From: Forficula auricularia
Lineage: Eukaryota; Arthropoda; Insecta; Dermaptera; Forficulidae
Direction: 5' to 3'
Assembly: GCA_024734495.1 (NCBI GenBank)
Contig: JALMQS010000102.1
Location: 8,956,101-9,020,100, forward strand
DNA: 64,000 nucleotides
In this document: piece after piece, positions 1-11,309 of the stretch
Position numbering within the stretch: position 1 is the first letter of the stretch
Layout: every line of letters starts with the position of its first letter
The notes under the pieces: model-generated
The model's input: the letters and a program-made list of their open reading frames with translations, nothing else
What the model was told of the DNA's origin: nothing
Databases searched by the model: none
Made by a program: the position numbers and the translations under genes

Positions 1-2270
1 ATTTCAATGTGAATAATAATTCTCTAAATTATTATTTAACTTAGATAGTTTCAAAAGTCCAAACAAGAAGATCAGTACGGTACACCTTCGACCTGCGTTG
101 GTGTAAACTGAAATAAAATGTAGTAATTTTGTTTAATAAATTTTCTTAGAAGAATCTTTGTTTATTCTTATATTCAGCTGCATATTTCAGCTTGCATCAG
201 GAATCCATCTAGAGCAGGGAATCGACCCTGGGAATAAAATATTATAATCGAGGATTATTCCTTCCCTTTTCCTTTCCTATCACACCTTCCATAATATCTC
301 TCGAGAGTTTCCGAATTCACAAATTGTTCCCTATTATCTCATCAGAGCCCTTCTCTTCCACAAATTCTTCAAAATCAACTAATATTATAGCAAAAGATCT
401 AATTCTGCCAAAACAATAGAAAAATAGCAGACCGCTGAGATAAAAAGAGAGCAGCGTGGAAAACAATAAATATCTAATTGGTCAAGGAAAAATGCATCCA
501 CCAATTCTCGTGAATAATAAAGAGATTGGTTCAGAAAAATCGGAAAAATAGCCAGTTGGGAAAAGAAATCGGGATTGTCCTAAATAGAAGATAAGAGGGA
601 TGCTCTCAAATGAACAGGCCATCTGCCTGTACAAAATAGAAAAAAATCAGAAAATACGGACTCTTCGAAAAATCAAAAACTATGAATTTACAAAGCAGAA
701 ACCGTAGAAATAAAAAAATTAATAAATATTAAACATTTTTATTATTTTTCAATGAAAACGCTAAGATAATAAATATAAATAAAAACATGATTTTCCTATA
801 AATTTATTATTTAGAAGATTTATTGTTGAATTTTGTCATTTTTCGAGCCAACTAGTTCTGATTTTTTTTTTTTAATTTTATAAATTAAATTAAAAACAAG
901 TTTTTAAAATTTCGAAAAAAAGGTGCGATTTTTCAAAATTCCAACTTAACTTGAAGCTCTCTAATTATTTCAATATATTAACTTTTCAACAAAGAAAAAA
1001 AAAGAGGAAAATGAAAAGGCCTTATTAGAGATCTTATTAGATATGTCCGATTTCGATATTAGAAGGGATCGGTCAATATCATGTGAAACTTGCAATCAGG
1101 GCAGTTAGGTAGTCGAAATCCTTTCGATGTGGGTATATTTATATGTCGTAGACAAATACATAGTAATTTCAGTCAAACGTTTTATGCCGAAATACTTTTT
1201 TAATAAATGGTTTTAAGTATTATTTATTTCCAAATGACCAAGTTAAACTACATATTAGTTATTAATTAAATGCAGTGGCGGATTGGGCCGGCAGGAGATA
1301 GGGGGTTTCCGGATGGGCCGGACGTAACGGGACCAATATCAGTAATTTTTGGGTGATACCGATCTAAAAAAATTAATTCTTTGAGGCTCGTCTATCAAGA
1401 TTTTCCACAGCCGGCTAAAGCCCCAAGTCCACTACTGTTTAAATGTTAATTTAAGGATGTTTGGCGATTATAAGCTATTTAAGATTAAATTATTAAAACA
1501 CATTAAATAAAAAAAAAAAAAATTTAAATTAATTGACATTTAAGTATAATGATCAAAATACTACAAACCAAACTCCATATTTTAATAAAGTATTACATAT
1601 TAAATATAAATACTTCAATTTTTGAATAAAAAAAAATAATTAAACAATAATGAGAGAATGGGAGCTAATTTGTAGAGTAGAAAAGTATTTGTCTAAAAAG
1701 TATCTAGGCAAAAAACTTTTGCTTGTACAAAATGGCGAAAATCACTAACCGCTAACGGTGAATATTTATCTTCAAAAGATATATTTGATATTTAGCGTTG
1801 TCGAGCACCCTAAGCTGTTGCCAATAGGTTTTAGAGAGTGAATTTGCATTGAATGATTAATTCTATATATCTTGAATAGATGTCACCTTTATTGTGATTT
1901 TTGCCAATAAAAATTAAATAATAGTTAAGGGTAATTACCAAGGCAAAAAGTCTTTGTCTACGACATATAATTCCACAACTAAACAATTTCACTCGATTTA
2001 TAGATAAATCCTTTGTAAAATTATGTAGGTAACAACTGAACGTATATCAGAGCATGGCCGCATTTTACATTAAATACTGCCTCAGAATCCGACAGAAAAT
2101 ATATACCCAAACAGGTTTTTGCAAACTTTTACTGTATATCTAATTTATTGTAGCATGATTGATATTTAAAGTAGAAACAACATAAAATTTAAATGACGAG
2201 TTATTTTATTACGCCCAACAAAGTGTAGTTAGTTTTTAATGCAATAGTTAAAAAATGAAAATGATGAATT
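1..2270. other. Intergenic sequence downstream of Csp
   Basis: AT-rich sequence with no exon that I can support. It holds a short hAT-like MITE at 1273-1437. It also has a possible pair of inverted ends around 1143-1160 and 1954-1972, sharing a TATGTCGTAGACAAA core, that could bound an old 830-bp element. Confidence 0.5.
1273..1437. mobile_element. hAT-like MITE (165 bp)
   Basis: It starts CAGTGGCGGATTGGGCC and ends with an imperfect inverted counterpart, GGACTTGGGG on the other strand preceded by CAGTAGT. The 8 bp on each side (1265-1272 ATTAAATG, 1438-1445 TTTAAATG) match at 7 of 8 positions, as expected for a hAT target-site duplication. There is no coding capacity. Confidence 0.7.
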
Positions 2271-2291
2271 TTTATTTAAAAACAATTTATT
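2271..2291 (-). promoter_or_regulatory. Candidate poly(A) signals for Csp
   Basis: Two AATAAA hexamers on the minus strand (TTTATT at 2271-2276 and 2286-2291) lie about 110-130 bp beyond the Csp stop codon. The sequence is AT-rich, so chance hexamers are common. Confidence 0.35.
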
Positions 2292-2401
2292 CTAGTTAGC
2301 TCCTAACTAGGGTCTATTGTTTAGGATTTTAATTAAATAATGAATTAAGAATGGAATCAATCATGCATGCATGATAATAAAGCAGACACTTAAAATATAA
2401 T

Positions 2402-2590
2402 TTAGAGTTCCCGATTATTTGATAAATCTTGACCTGGTGTATATGTAATTTTATCAGCAGGATTTAAAGAGGTGTTCTCGGTCGCAATCTCCGGAGGGGG
2501 CATTGCGAATACATTTTGTTGAATAGGTTGTGGTTGATTAGTGACAGCTTCTCCAGGATGAGAAGGACCCTCCTCATCACTAGCATCCTC
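2402..2590 (-). CDS. Csp: Csp last coding exon
   Basis: It begins after a polypyrimidine-AG acceptor (CTG at 2591-2593 on plus) and reads [19 protein letters not shown], continues through [19 protein letters not shown], and ends NNREL with TAA at 2402-2404. This is an acidic, proline-rich CSP C-terminus of 62 residues. Longer open frames over the same DNA are in the wrong phase. Confidence 0.85.
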   Translation of the reverse strand, partial: EDASDEEGPSHPGEAVTNQPQPIQQNVFAMPPPEIATENTSLNPADKITYTPGQDLSNNREL

Positions 2591-5500
2591 CTGAAAAAAT
2601 GAATCAAATTAATTTCCTTGTTGAGGTTTGGGTGGGTGGACTGATAATCTGGAAGAATCTTTCGTGTTGGACCACCCATAGGGAAATTAGGACAAAAATT
2701 AAAATTTTCTAATGTTTTTCAATAAGTTGCATCTTATTGTAAAGTGATCTTCAAATGATGATAAATATCAGGAGTCAAATTAAAATTAAAAGGCCGAGAG
2801 TAGCAGAGTTGATGATTTTTTAAGAACAAATCAAAGATATTCTCTTCTTCTTTAGGTGCCGTCTCCGTTCCGAAGGTTGGCAATCATTAAGGCGATTTTT
2901 AATTTTGAGACCGCAGATCTATATCAGATATTCTCTGCTTGGTGCTAATAAATCATCATCATTATAGAGTATATTCTGAGACTAGTTTGATGCAGCCATT
3001 CGCCTCCACTCTACTTTATTCCATGTCAACTCATTCACTTCTCTCAAATTCCCATATCCATGATTATCTGGGGTAAATACTCCAATCAAGGTTTCCCCTT
3101 TTCTTTCCTACCTCATCCTATTAAATATCCCTTAGTAATCTCTTATTTCATGTTAGATGTCCCCTATCATCAGTAACAACGCACTGTGGGTCGCGACCCA
3201 TAAGAGGATCACGGAACCAATTGTGGGGGTCGCAAAAAATTTGCCAACAGTGAAATTTTTTTTTGCCGAGGGTAGCAGAATTTTTATATATTGAAGGAGA
3301 CAATAAAAGAGTGTGTCTTCTGATGGAATTATCAATTTTATTTATAATGAGACTATAGTTTCGAGGGCTTTGCCCTCTTCATCAGTCTATTACAATTGAT
3401 TCACAGAAATTGATTTATAATTCCAGCAGAAGACACACTCTTTTATTGTCTCCTTCAAAGTGAAATTTTTTGAACACTTAATAATATAATATATAGAACG
3501 TATAATAGTAAATAAATTTTAATTTTCTCATTAATATATCAAAGAATAATTGATACGTCAACAAGAATTATTTTGACCGCGCTGATTTGAAAAAAGATAT
3601 TTTTATCTCGCGAGACTACTGCGGATTACGCTATTGGAGTCTGCGGAGTATTAAGTCTGGACCAAGAGAGAAAAAGATGTAATCCACCTAGCTACAATCC
3701 AACGTCATTTCGCGTATAGCCCGCTAGACATTCGGATGGATCACCGAGTGAATTTGAAATCTCAGATGTTATATATTCGATCTCCCAGTCCAGAGCGCTA
3801 GATCTATTAGCATGTATGTTAGATGCCTGCCATTAATTAACTGAAGGTTTTCTACATTTTATTCGATAGCGACTCTAATGTAGGGAATTTTTGTCAAATA
3901 TTGAGTGAAAATAATATTTGAACTTATATATTTCTAACTTGAAATAATGATATTAAATAAATTTTAATTTTCTCATTAATATATCAAAGAATAATTGATA
4001 CGTCAACAAGAATTATTATGACCGCGCTGATTTGAAAAAAGATATTTTTATCTCGCGTATTATTTTCACTCAATATTTGACAAAAATTCCCTACATTAGA
4101 GTCGCGATCGAATAAAATGTAGAAAACCTTCAGTATAATAGTAATATTAGAAAAAATAGATTTAGTCAAAAGTATATAATTAAATCATTGCGTTGTTTCT
4201 GGTATACCAAAGAAATGTTTTATGTTAATTTTTATAATTTGTTAATAATAAATACATGATATCTGTTTTATATACTTAAATAACCGGGGGTCGCGTAAAT
4301 ATTTCTCAGGGTCGAGAATGAAAAAAAGTTTAAGAAGCTCTATCTTTAAGATTTTCTCTTACTCAGATTCTTCTCCAATTTTCTCTTTTCTCTAACTTGA
4401 TCAATAACTACCTATTTGTTATTCTATCCACCCATTTAACTTTTAACATTCTTCTATAGCACGATATTTCTAAGACCTTCAGTCTCCTTTTCTCCGAATC
4501 TCCAATCTCCCAAGTTTCACCTCCAAATTTAACTTGAGAGATTCTAGATTTACCTCCTCTCGTCCCACATGATTATACTTCCCAAATAGCGGAATTCCTC
4601 AACTCCAGGAATGCTTTCCTACTAGTGGATATTAATAATGAACAGGCATAAAATAAATTTATTTTTGTACAAATTTTCAAAATTTGATTTTTTTTTGTAG
4701 AATTCTATAAATAATTTGTTGTCATTTACAAACATTTTAATACAATTGGAGTTATTTATTATAGAAATGTTTATTTTGAATACGTCCTTTTCTTCTAACT
4801 CTAAACAATAGTTTTCTGAAGTGGGCAAACAACAACGAAACAAATGTTTCCTAGTAGATTTAGCACTAATAATTGAAAACCTCCAGGAATGCTCTCTACT
4901 ATTCAATGCTCTTAAGGTAGAAATATAAACATTGCCAGAGATCAACTAATTAGAACAACATTGAATACTTTTCATATTCTTGAAGACCGTCGCGGTTCTT
5001 AAAAAAAAAAAAAAAAAAAAAAAAATGGTGAAGATATAACAGTGAATAATTCAAAAACATACTAATAACATCTAGTAGTAATAATGATAAATATTGTTCT
5101 ATTTGTAAATACCGAGTACTTTTTGAGCAGAATGTAATTTCACTGCAAACGGGTAGATAAAATTTTAGAAAAGCATCCCTGCTCAACTGCTTTCAAATTT
5201 TTTTTGCTACTTAAACCGTATATATATCAGTGGCGGACGGTGACTTTTCAACCAGGGGATGCTGTCCGAAAAAATAGCCTTGATTTTTTAAAATTTTATT
5301 TGATTTATTTGTAACGAAATTTTCTCTGGAGAGAGACGGACTGGTAGAATTTTTAATTGAAAGTATTGGAAGGCAGCCCAGGGGTAGTGAGGAAAGAAAA
5401 AATTAACACATCAAATAAGGTGCAATTTATTGGATTCCTTCCTTCTTTCCTTTCAAACCGACGTTTCGGAGAATTTTTCCCTCCTTCTTCAGGGTTTCAA

Positions 5501-8500
5501 GGGGTCAATGAAGGAAACAAATAAAATTCTTCCTTCCTCTCCCCACAATAGTGTTTAAAACATTTTTCTTCCTTAGCAGAAGCATAGAAAAACAATTTTT
5601 TTTTCTTCCTTTTCTTCATTGACCTCTTGAAACCCTGAAGGAGCGAAGAATCCTCCGAAACGTCGGTTTGAAAGGAAAGGAGGAAGGATTCCAATAAATT
5701 ACACCTTATTTGATATGTGTTAATTTTTTCTTTCCTCACTATTCCTGGGTTGCCTTCCATTACTTTCAATTTTCTTTTATTATTCGCCTTTTTTTGCAAA
5801 TTAAATCCAATACAGCATCATAGAATTTTTCGTTATTTTTAAAATTAAACATTATATTTTTTTTATGACACACGGTATTGAAAATACTCTAAATGTTTAG
5901 AAATTTTAGGGATGCGCCGCATCCACAGCATCCATGGACCGCACGGAACTTATATATAATTTATTAAAAACTATAATTCCGAGATTGCAAACGTATATTC
6001 CTTTAATTGAGTCTTCATTTTCAAAATCTATATATATTTATTTCCCTTAAGTAGAGAATAGTCTCTTTCATTTGCACTTATAAATCATTATTTTTCTTGG
6101 AGAACAATCTCTATGTAACAAAATAGATTTTGGCAGATCCATAATTTGACTTGAATCTAGCTTACTCTAATATTATTTGAAGCCGGCTTCAAAATTAGAA
6201 GAAAGTTTGGGAGGAAAACACTAGAAAATATTAATTAATTTTCTAATTTCACAAAGAATGAATCTAAATATGTATTTGCCAACGTGGGACACATGCCCAA
6301 CAGAGGGGATTTTATTTTTAAGAAAGCCAGTTCGAGAATGAGTTTTTACTGTGAATTTTATGCATTTCTTATAGTTCTAGGAGCTAGTGTATATAAATAT
6401 TTATTGACATACACATTTTTAAAATTATAATCAAAATCAAAATGTACACTAGGGATAAAAATTTTAGATTTACCATAAATTATTTCAAATCTTCAAGGGT
6501 GAATTTGAAAAAAAAAGATCACAATAAAAGCTCCGTTACGGTCTGCCGTACGCTACTAGCTTTTATGAAATTTCTTTATTCATGACATGTTCTTTGGAAG
6601 CTTGTTTAAATGAAGTTAATGGCATTTTAGGCTTCCTCCGAGTTAATAGGAGTTAACTTTTGGAATAACAAAAATTATATGTCACAAGGGGAGGAGGTCA
6701 TCAGGATTTTAGAGAAGCTTAGGTGGGGCATTGACAATAAAATGGTTGGGAACCATTGGTCTAAACTGAAAGAATCTTCCGGATAATTAAATTAATTATT
6801 TCATATATATATCATTCTAAAAAAAAAAAAATAGCAAACGAATATAACTTTCCGCACAGGAATCCTGAAAAATTCTATGATTTTTTCTTTAAATAAATTT
6901 TTAAAAAAATTTAAGCCCGCACCTTTTTAGGTTGTTGTGTTACAACGCCCTCCGAACCAGATGCTGGGGTTTTCTACAAAACAGAGGAAGGTAGAAAAAA
7001 TAAAACTCAAGACAAAAAAAAAAAAAATAACCAAAATAAAAACCAAAACCAAAAAAATGTGAGGAAAAGGGACGAGGAGATTAATCAAAAGGTTTATTAA
7101 AATAATGGATTGTAAATGGGTTAAAAAAATATAAATAATAATGATGAGTCTAATGAATCATATATAAAATGTTTTTTTAATTTAAAGACTTACGTGAAGT
7201 GTATGGTAGTCACCAGAATCTTCTGGTGGTCTTGGTTTGCATTTGCCACAGCAAAAGTTAAAACAGCAGCAACAACAACAACAGAAATAGCAACCAGTAA
7301 CTATTCCACAGAAGATTATAAGAGCCTGAAAAATTTTAATATTAAAATCATTACTTTTTGGTTTACTATATTTGTGCATATGATTATTTGAAAATGGAAG
7401 TGAATATGAAAGTGTAAGTCAAAAATCTAAAGAAATAAATGTATCTCTCGTATTTTGTGTTCCTTACATTCGAAGTACAATAATGTGAAGTCGTTTTGCA
7501 AAATTACATAAAGTGAAATTGAAGAGTTAAATTAAATCAATTTGACTAACATGAATTTAGGTCATTTATCAAAGATGTTAATAGATATGTTTATATTGCA
7601 TGTATACAGGGTGGTGACTTGGCCGACGCAGCATAGCGATTACAATGTTAATTTTTGAATGTGCATTTATTTGCTCCCCTAATTATTTTAGAGTTCTTAT
7701 AGGTTTTTTGTAGAGAAAAAAATACTGAATCCGAACATATTTTTGTTTTCAAATTTTGAAATTTCAGAACCGTAATAATCAACATTATAAATAATTGTAT
7801 TTTTACAAAAATCACTGACGCCATGGAATTATTAAAACAAACAAGGCATTTTCATTTGTTGTTTCTAAGTGACGTTTAATAGTGATGCCTTTAGTGATTA
7901 TTTTAGAGCAGAATTAAAATTCTAAAAGATAATTACATCAGATTTTGTCTAATTCATAATTTAAAAGTCCAAAAAACGATTTTAAAAATGTGGATATTTA
8001 TTTAAAAAATTTAAATTCAAAATATCACAATACCAATTAACAAATGTCCGACGAGAATTTTACGAAAGGTTGGGCCATTGTTTAGTGGTAAATGGTGGTT
8101 TATTCGAACATTTGCTATGATTGTTATTTTTTGTTATAATTTTATGCATTTGTTAATTATGTTAAATAATTAAATTCTGTTTACCTTACTAATTTTATTG
8201 TTTTAATTACTTTTAAAAATATTACTTATAATTTCGTTGATTATTCTTGTGAAAATTTAAAAGCTCGTTCTAAACTTCATCTACGTGAATCTACTATTTT
8301 TATTTATCAATGACGAATACAAAACTCAGCCCATTCAAATTTAACGAGTTTCTCATTATGGTAATCAATAAATTCTAATAAGAACTGATTTTTAAAAGTT
8401 CAAATATAACAAACGTCACTTAGAAACAACAAATGAAAATGCCTTGTTTGTTTTAATAATTCCATGGCCTCAGTGATTTTTGTAAAAATACAATTATTTA

Positions 8501-11213
8501 TAATGTTGATTATTACGGTTCTGAAATTTCAAAATTTGAAAACAAAAATATGTACGGATTCAGTATTTTTTTCTCTACAAAAAACCTAAAATAATTAGGG
8601 GAGCAAATAAATGCACATTCAAAAATTAACATTGTAATCGCTATGCTGCGTCGGCCAAGTCACCACCCTGTATATATCTCAAAAAGACAAATTAATCACC
8701 AAATTTATTCATATTAATTTATTTTATTTATTAACAAAATTGGTGAAAAAACTTTAAGAGAAAATAATTCTTATAAAATGTTGAAGGTGCTTGATTATTT
8801 TAATATAGTAAAAACAATTTAATAAGTGGTTCAAATATACATGTTTATTAGTAGGTAATATTAATTACATTGAAGTTGAGGGATTTTTTTTAAGGGGCAC
8901 TATAAACTATTCACCTAAATTTTTAAATAAAAGACTTCTCTCCTTTTAATTTCAGTTTTTTTTGTTTTTCTGGATTTGGATTTAATCTTTTCAATTTTTT
9001 CGAAACCTTCTCCCCCACTAGAAAGTTGAATTTAAACTAAATCCTAGCTTTGATTTGATAAAGGAATTTCCAATTTAATTTACTTGGGGTTTATCATTTT
9101 AGAGATAATTTTAAGTAAAGAAAATTTTTTGAAAAATGTTTTTTTGGAACTTTTTCAAAAAAATTTTGTCCTTATGAACTCCTGAAGATGGGCTTACAGC
9201 CCGAAATATATATTGAGTCGTGCTAAACAAGCATCTGATCTTTTATTTATGTGAAACCTACCTAGTAATTTATATTTAAAAAAAATTTTGAAAAAGGTCC
9301 AAAAAAACATTTTTCAAAAAATTTTCTTTACTTTATTTAATATGTTTCACTAAGAACCTACACCATTCTCCCTTAACAAAATAATTTTGGAACATAGAAA
9401 ATGGGTGTTTCAGCATTATTATTTTATCATTATCCCGAATTAAAAAAGAAGCCTGTTGCCCATTTCGGCTTGACTCGGGCCAAAAAATAAACATAAACAG
9501 AGATGTTCATTAGATGACATAGGTCAAGCCAAAGCAGGCAACCTGTTTTCTTTCCGAATTGGCCATTTAGACTTTAGATAATTGTCGATTTTTCTTTTCT
9601 ATATATATAAAATTAAGGTTTTGCAGGTCTGTACATTGCTCCAAATCACGCCAAATTTTGGTTGCACATGTTTCAAGCAAAGTTATGAACGAAAACACTC
9701 TTAACAAAATTCCTATCTGTCTGTATGTATGTCTGTTTCAGTGGTTTCCGAAAAGTTGCTCACGATTCACGAAAAAACAGCTGAAGGGATTATTATGAAA
9801 TTTCATATTTACATCAGATGTCTTCTAACTTACGTTTTTAGCTATATAACGTTTTGATATTTTGACCCCAGAAGGGGGTTTGGGGGGGGCGCACGAATGA
9901 AAATTATCAAATAACTTCTAAACTATTAACCCTACGGCAAATTTTATGATAAACAAAGTTGTAGGGGATGTGATTTCTGACAACTTTTGTTTAAAAAAAT
10001 TTCCCCCAAAAACCACCCAAAAAAAAAGGGGGGGGGGGGGGGGAAATGTAAATTCTTGCCCTTGGAGCAAACTCAACCAAATTTTGTATACATAATCTCT
10101 GGGCCTCTAGAGAGCTAGAAATGCAAAAACTAACCACCCAAAATAAGGGAGGGAGAGGGTCAAAAATTGAAAATTTTGCGGGGATTGGGAATGGGTGCAT
10201 GGTGCGGGGGTAGGGGTGCTGGGGGGGTTTAGTGGGTTAGGGTGCGGAATGGAGTGTTGTGGTGGTGGTGTGGGGGCGGGGGTTGGGCATGGTGTGGGGG
10301 GTGCAGGGTGGGTTTCGGGAGGCGAGGGCTGGTGGTCCAGGGGGTGTGCCCCTGGCTAGGAAGAGGGCCGCCGAAGGCGGGGCTTGCAGCTAGTGACTTA
10401 TAAGTTGGACATTTTTTCTCTGTTTGTAAAATTGTCAACTCTCTAATTTTCTGAAAATTAAGTTATAATTTGGTAATACACATTCTTTTCTTTATATATC
10501 TGTTTGCTTATGTTTATAAAGAGCAAAGTGCGAATAAATTATTCCAAATTTCCAAAATTTTGTTTGAATTGTTATTTATTTTATTCAATATGTTTTAAAG
10601 ATTTTATTTTATTAATTTTTTACTTTTTTAATGATAAATTTCGAAATACATAGCTATATGAGATGAGGATAATTTTAAGAATAACAAGATGGGATTATCT
10701 ATGTTATCAAGCGAGAATAGAGCAATTTATTGGACGAGGAAGGGCGGGGCTAAATATATTACGCCACATTAGATTCTTTATAAAAATACTTTCTGAGTAA
10801 TATGAAAAATATGTGAGATTATATAAACTAATTCGAAAAAATGATTTTATCAAGGAAGTAACAATAAGTTAATCAAATAATGATAGGAAGTGAGATGACA
10901 TCTGTTTTCTCGTGACAATTATTGTTCTCGATCAACTTTATGATATATTCAACTTATTCTAATCCTTGCTATCCTAATAATTAATTATTAAATTATTAAT
11001 CCCTTCCAAATAGTTGAGATTTTAAAGCTAAATAAAATTTAAAATAAAAATTATAATTACTTTGCACCAGCCAGAAGTAACCAAGAAATAGGCGTTGACA
11101 TTTTCTTCTCCAAATTGTTCTGCTATATATAATCCAAGGGAACCGTAATTATCATAAATATTTCTTTTATTGAGATCACTTAAAATCGTATGAGCTCGGT
11201 TTACTTCTTTAAA
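2402..11213 (-). CDS. Csp: Cysteine string protein (DNAJC5 family), 5' end missing
   Basis: Synaptic-vesicle co-chaperone. In the family, the J domain stimulates Hsc70 and the palmitoylated cysteine string anchors the protein to vesicle membranes. Four exons, all joined in phase 0, are visible: 11061-11213, 7194-7325, 6923-6973 and 2402-2590. Together they give 174 residues. The first encodes the end of the J domain ([24 protein letters not shown]). It is followed by the conserved linker [17 protein letters not shown]. The next holds the cysteine string [19 protein letters not shown], with 11 cysteines in about 18 residues, then [15 protein letters not shown]. The last two form an acidic, proline-rich tail ending NNREL. 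Family members are usually about 200-250 residues, so roughly 45 N-terminal residues, including the HPD motif, are missing. I could not find that exon at 11214-25570. It may lie further upstream, inside or beyond Pur-alpha, in an assembly gap, or I overlooked it. Confidence 0.92.
3262..3458 (-). mobile_element. Hammerhead-ribozyme element, group A (197 bp) with exact 13-bp TSD
   Basis: Bounded by an exact direct repeat AGTGAAATTTTTT at 3249-3261 and 3459-3471. Inside are a GCCGAGGGTAGCAGA leader and inverted arms (GAAGGAGACAATAAAAGAGT and its complement), with a hammerhead core between them on the minus strand. It is nested in the hAT-like element, which is itself nested in the RTE fragment. 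Confidence 0.75.
3343..3395 (-). ncRNA. Hammerhead ribozyme, group A
   Basis: On the minus strand, CUGAUGA (3379-3385) is followed by a stem II of AGAGGGC/GCCCUC with an AAA loop, then GAAA (3359-3362), then CUAUAGUC. A15.1-U16.1 and C15.2-G16.2 can form a minimal stem III, with cleavage expected after GUC at 3351. ACUAUAGU is self-complementary, so a dimeric ribozyme is also possible. Stem I pairs UC/AG and, after a bulge, AUUA/UAAU. Confidence 0.75.
5228..5950. mobile_element. hAT-like element carrying a large palindrome
   Basis: Left end CAGTGGCGGACGGTGAC leads to GGGGATGCTG. The right end carries CAGCATCCATGGACCGCAC in inverted sense. The flanks are TATATATA-like, so the target duplication is uninformative. 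A palindromic hammerhead element (5355-5772) fills the centre. Confidence 0.5.
5355..5772. repeat. Palindrome with two degenerate hammerhead cores, group C
   Basis: The arms run from AATTGAAAGTATTGGAAGGC to its complement near 5772. The left arm on minus reads CUGAAGA, a stem II GGAG/CUCC and GAAACGUC (5452-5500). The right arm on plus has the same GAAACGUC, but its core is damaged (CUGAAGG; 5632-5670). Confidence 0.6.
6740..6775. repeat. Orphan hAT-like terminus
   Basis: ATGGTTGGGAACCATTGGTC resembles the right end of hAT elements whose tips read CAGTGGTTCCCAACC on the other strand. No partner end was found nearby. Confidence 0.35.
6923..6973 (-). CDS. Csp: Csp exon encoding [17 protein letters not shown]
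   Basis: A 51-nt exon between a TTTTGTAG acceptor and a GTGCGG donor (weak beyond GT). Both junctions are phase 0, and it joins DYHTLH to EDASDEE. It adds a short hydrophilic tail segment of the kind that varies among CSP isoforms. Confidence 0.75.
7194..7325 (-). CDS. Csp: Csp exon with the cysteine string
   Basis: 44 codons from [14 protein letters not shown] through the cysteine run to [15 protein letters not shown]. It starts after TTTTTCAG and ends at GTAAGT. The run of TGT/TGC codons reads on the plus strand as a meaningless glutamine/threonine-type open frame. Confidence 0.95.
7607..8670. mobile_element. Foldback element with inverted repeats of about 265 bp
   Basis: Ends are CAGGGTGGTGACTTGGCCGA and its complement, flanked on both sides by TATA (7603-7606, 8671-8674). 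The inverted repeats reach to about 7877 and from about 8410 inward, nearly identical apart from an 11-nt difference. The 530-bp centre has no open frame. The superfamily is uncertain. Confidence 0.75.
9114..9331 (+). mobile_element. Hammerhead element, group B, with long inverted arms
   Basis: A hammerhead (9176-9220) and a GTGAAACCTACCTAG tail lie between inverted arms of about 50 bp (9114-9164 and the matching stretch ending at 9331). The arms begin AGTAAAGAAAATTTTTTG on one strand. The arm sequence is unlike that of the other group B loci. Just right of it, 9340-9372 carries the module GTAGGTTCTTAGTGAAACAT in inverted sense. Confidence 0.65.
9176..9220 (+). ncRNA. Hammerhead ribozyme, group B
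   Basis: CUGAAGA (9182-9188), stem II GGGCU/AGCCC with a UAC loop, GAAA (9203-9206), then an AUAUAU-type stem III, with cleavage expected after AUU (9214). Stem I pairs ACUC (9178-9181) with GAGU (9215-9218). Confidence 0.7.
9598..10393 (+). mobile_element. Helitron-like non-autonomous element
   Basis: It begins TCTATATATATAAAATTAAG and ends GCAGCTAG followed by T. A GC-rich hairpin (GCCGCC and GGCGGGGC around 10368-10383) lies just before the end, as in Helitron 3' termini. There is no target duplication and no Rep/helicase. The interior is G-rich and holds the block AACTCAACCAAATTTTGTAT, also found at 30780-31005 and 59390-59700. Confidence 0.7.
11061..11213 (-). CDS. Csp: Csp exon with the J-domain end and linker
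   Basis: 51 codons, [20 protein letters not shown] through [12 protein letters not shown], between a TTTTTTTCAG acceptor and a GTAATT donor. FKEVNRAH and [14 protein letters not shown] are typical of CSP J-domain helices III-IV. The preceding residues must come from an upstream exon that I could not find. Confidence 0.93.
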
Positions 11214-11309
11214 CTGAAAAAAAAGAGAATTTTAAAAATAATTAATAAACAAACATTTAAAATTACAAGAATAATAGTTTTTATTTTAAGAGAAATAAAT
11301 TAAAGAATG

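Larger units (their letters stand above)
3171..4338. mobile_element. hAT-like non-autonomous element inserted in the RTE fragment
   Basis: The left end CAGTAACAACGCACTGTGGG runs into GTCGCGACCC. The right end has the matching GGGTCGCG and a terminal AGTTTAAGAAGC. This is the layout of hAT elements ending in a GTCGCGACC motif. The flanking octamers 3163-3170 (CCTATCAT) and 4339-4346 (TCTATCTT) match at 6 of 8, a decayed target duplication. There is no transposase. Inside are a hammerhead element (3262-3458), a direct repeat of about 105 bp (3501-3610 and 3950-4055) and an inverted repeat of about 75 bp (3840-3918 and 4057-4133). Confidence 0.6.
2945..4620 (-). mobile_element. RTE-like non-LTR retrotransposon 3' fragment, split by a hAT-like element
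   Basis: Stretches 2945-3170 and about 4339-4620 are colinear with the RTE-type element at 34065-34680 (the same 3'-end and reverse-transcriptase C-terminal region). The coding sense is minus. The two halves are separated by the insertion at 3171-4338. The open frame is destroyed. Confidence 0.65.

Noticed and set aside
7194..7391. Open frame on plus opposite the cysteine-string exon
   Set aside because: It is the complement of the TGT/TGC run of Csp, with no splice or family support.
10229..10438. Proline/histidine-rich open frame
   Set aside because: It lies in the G-rich interior of the Helitron-like element and has no start context or relatives.
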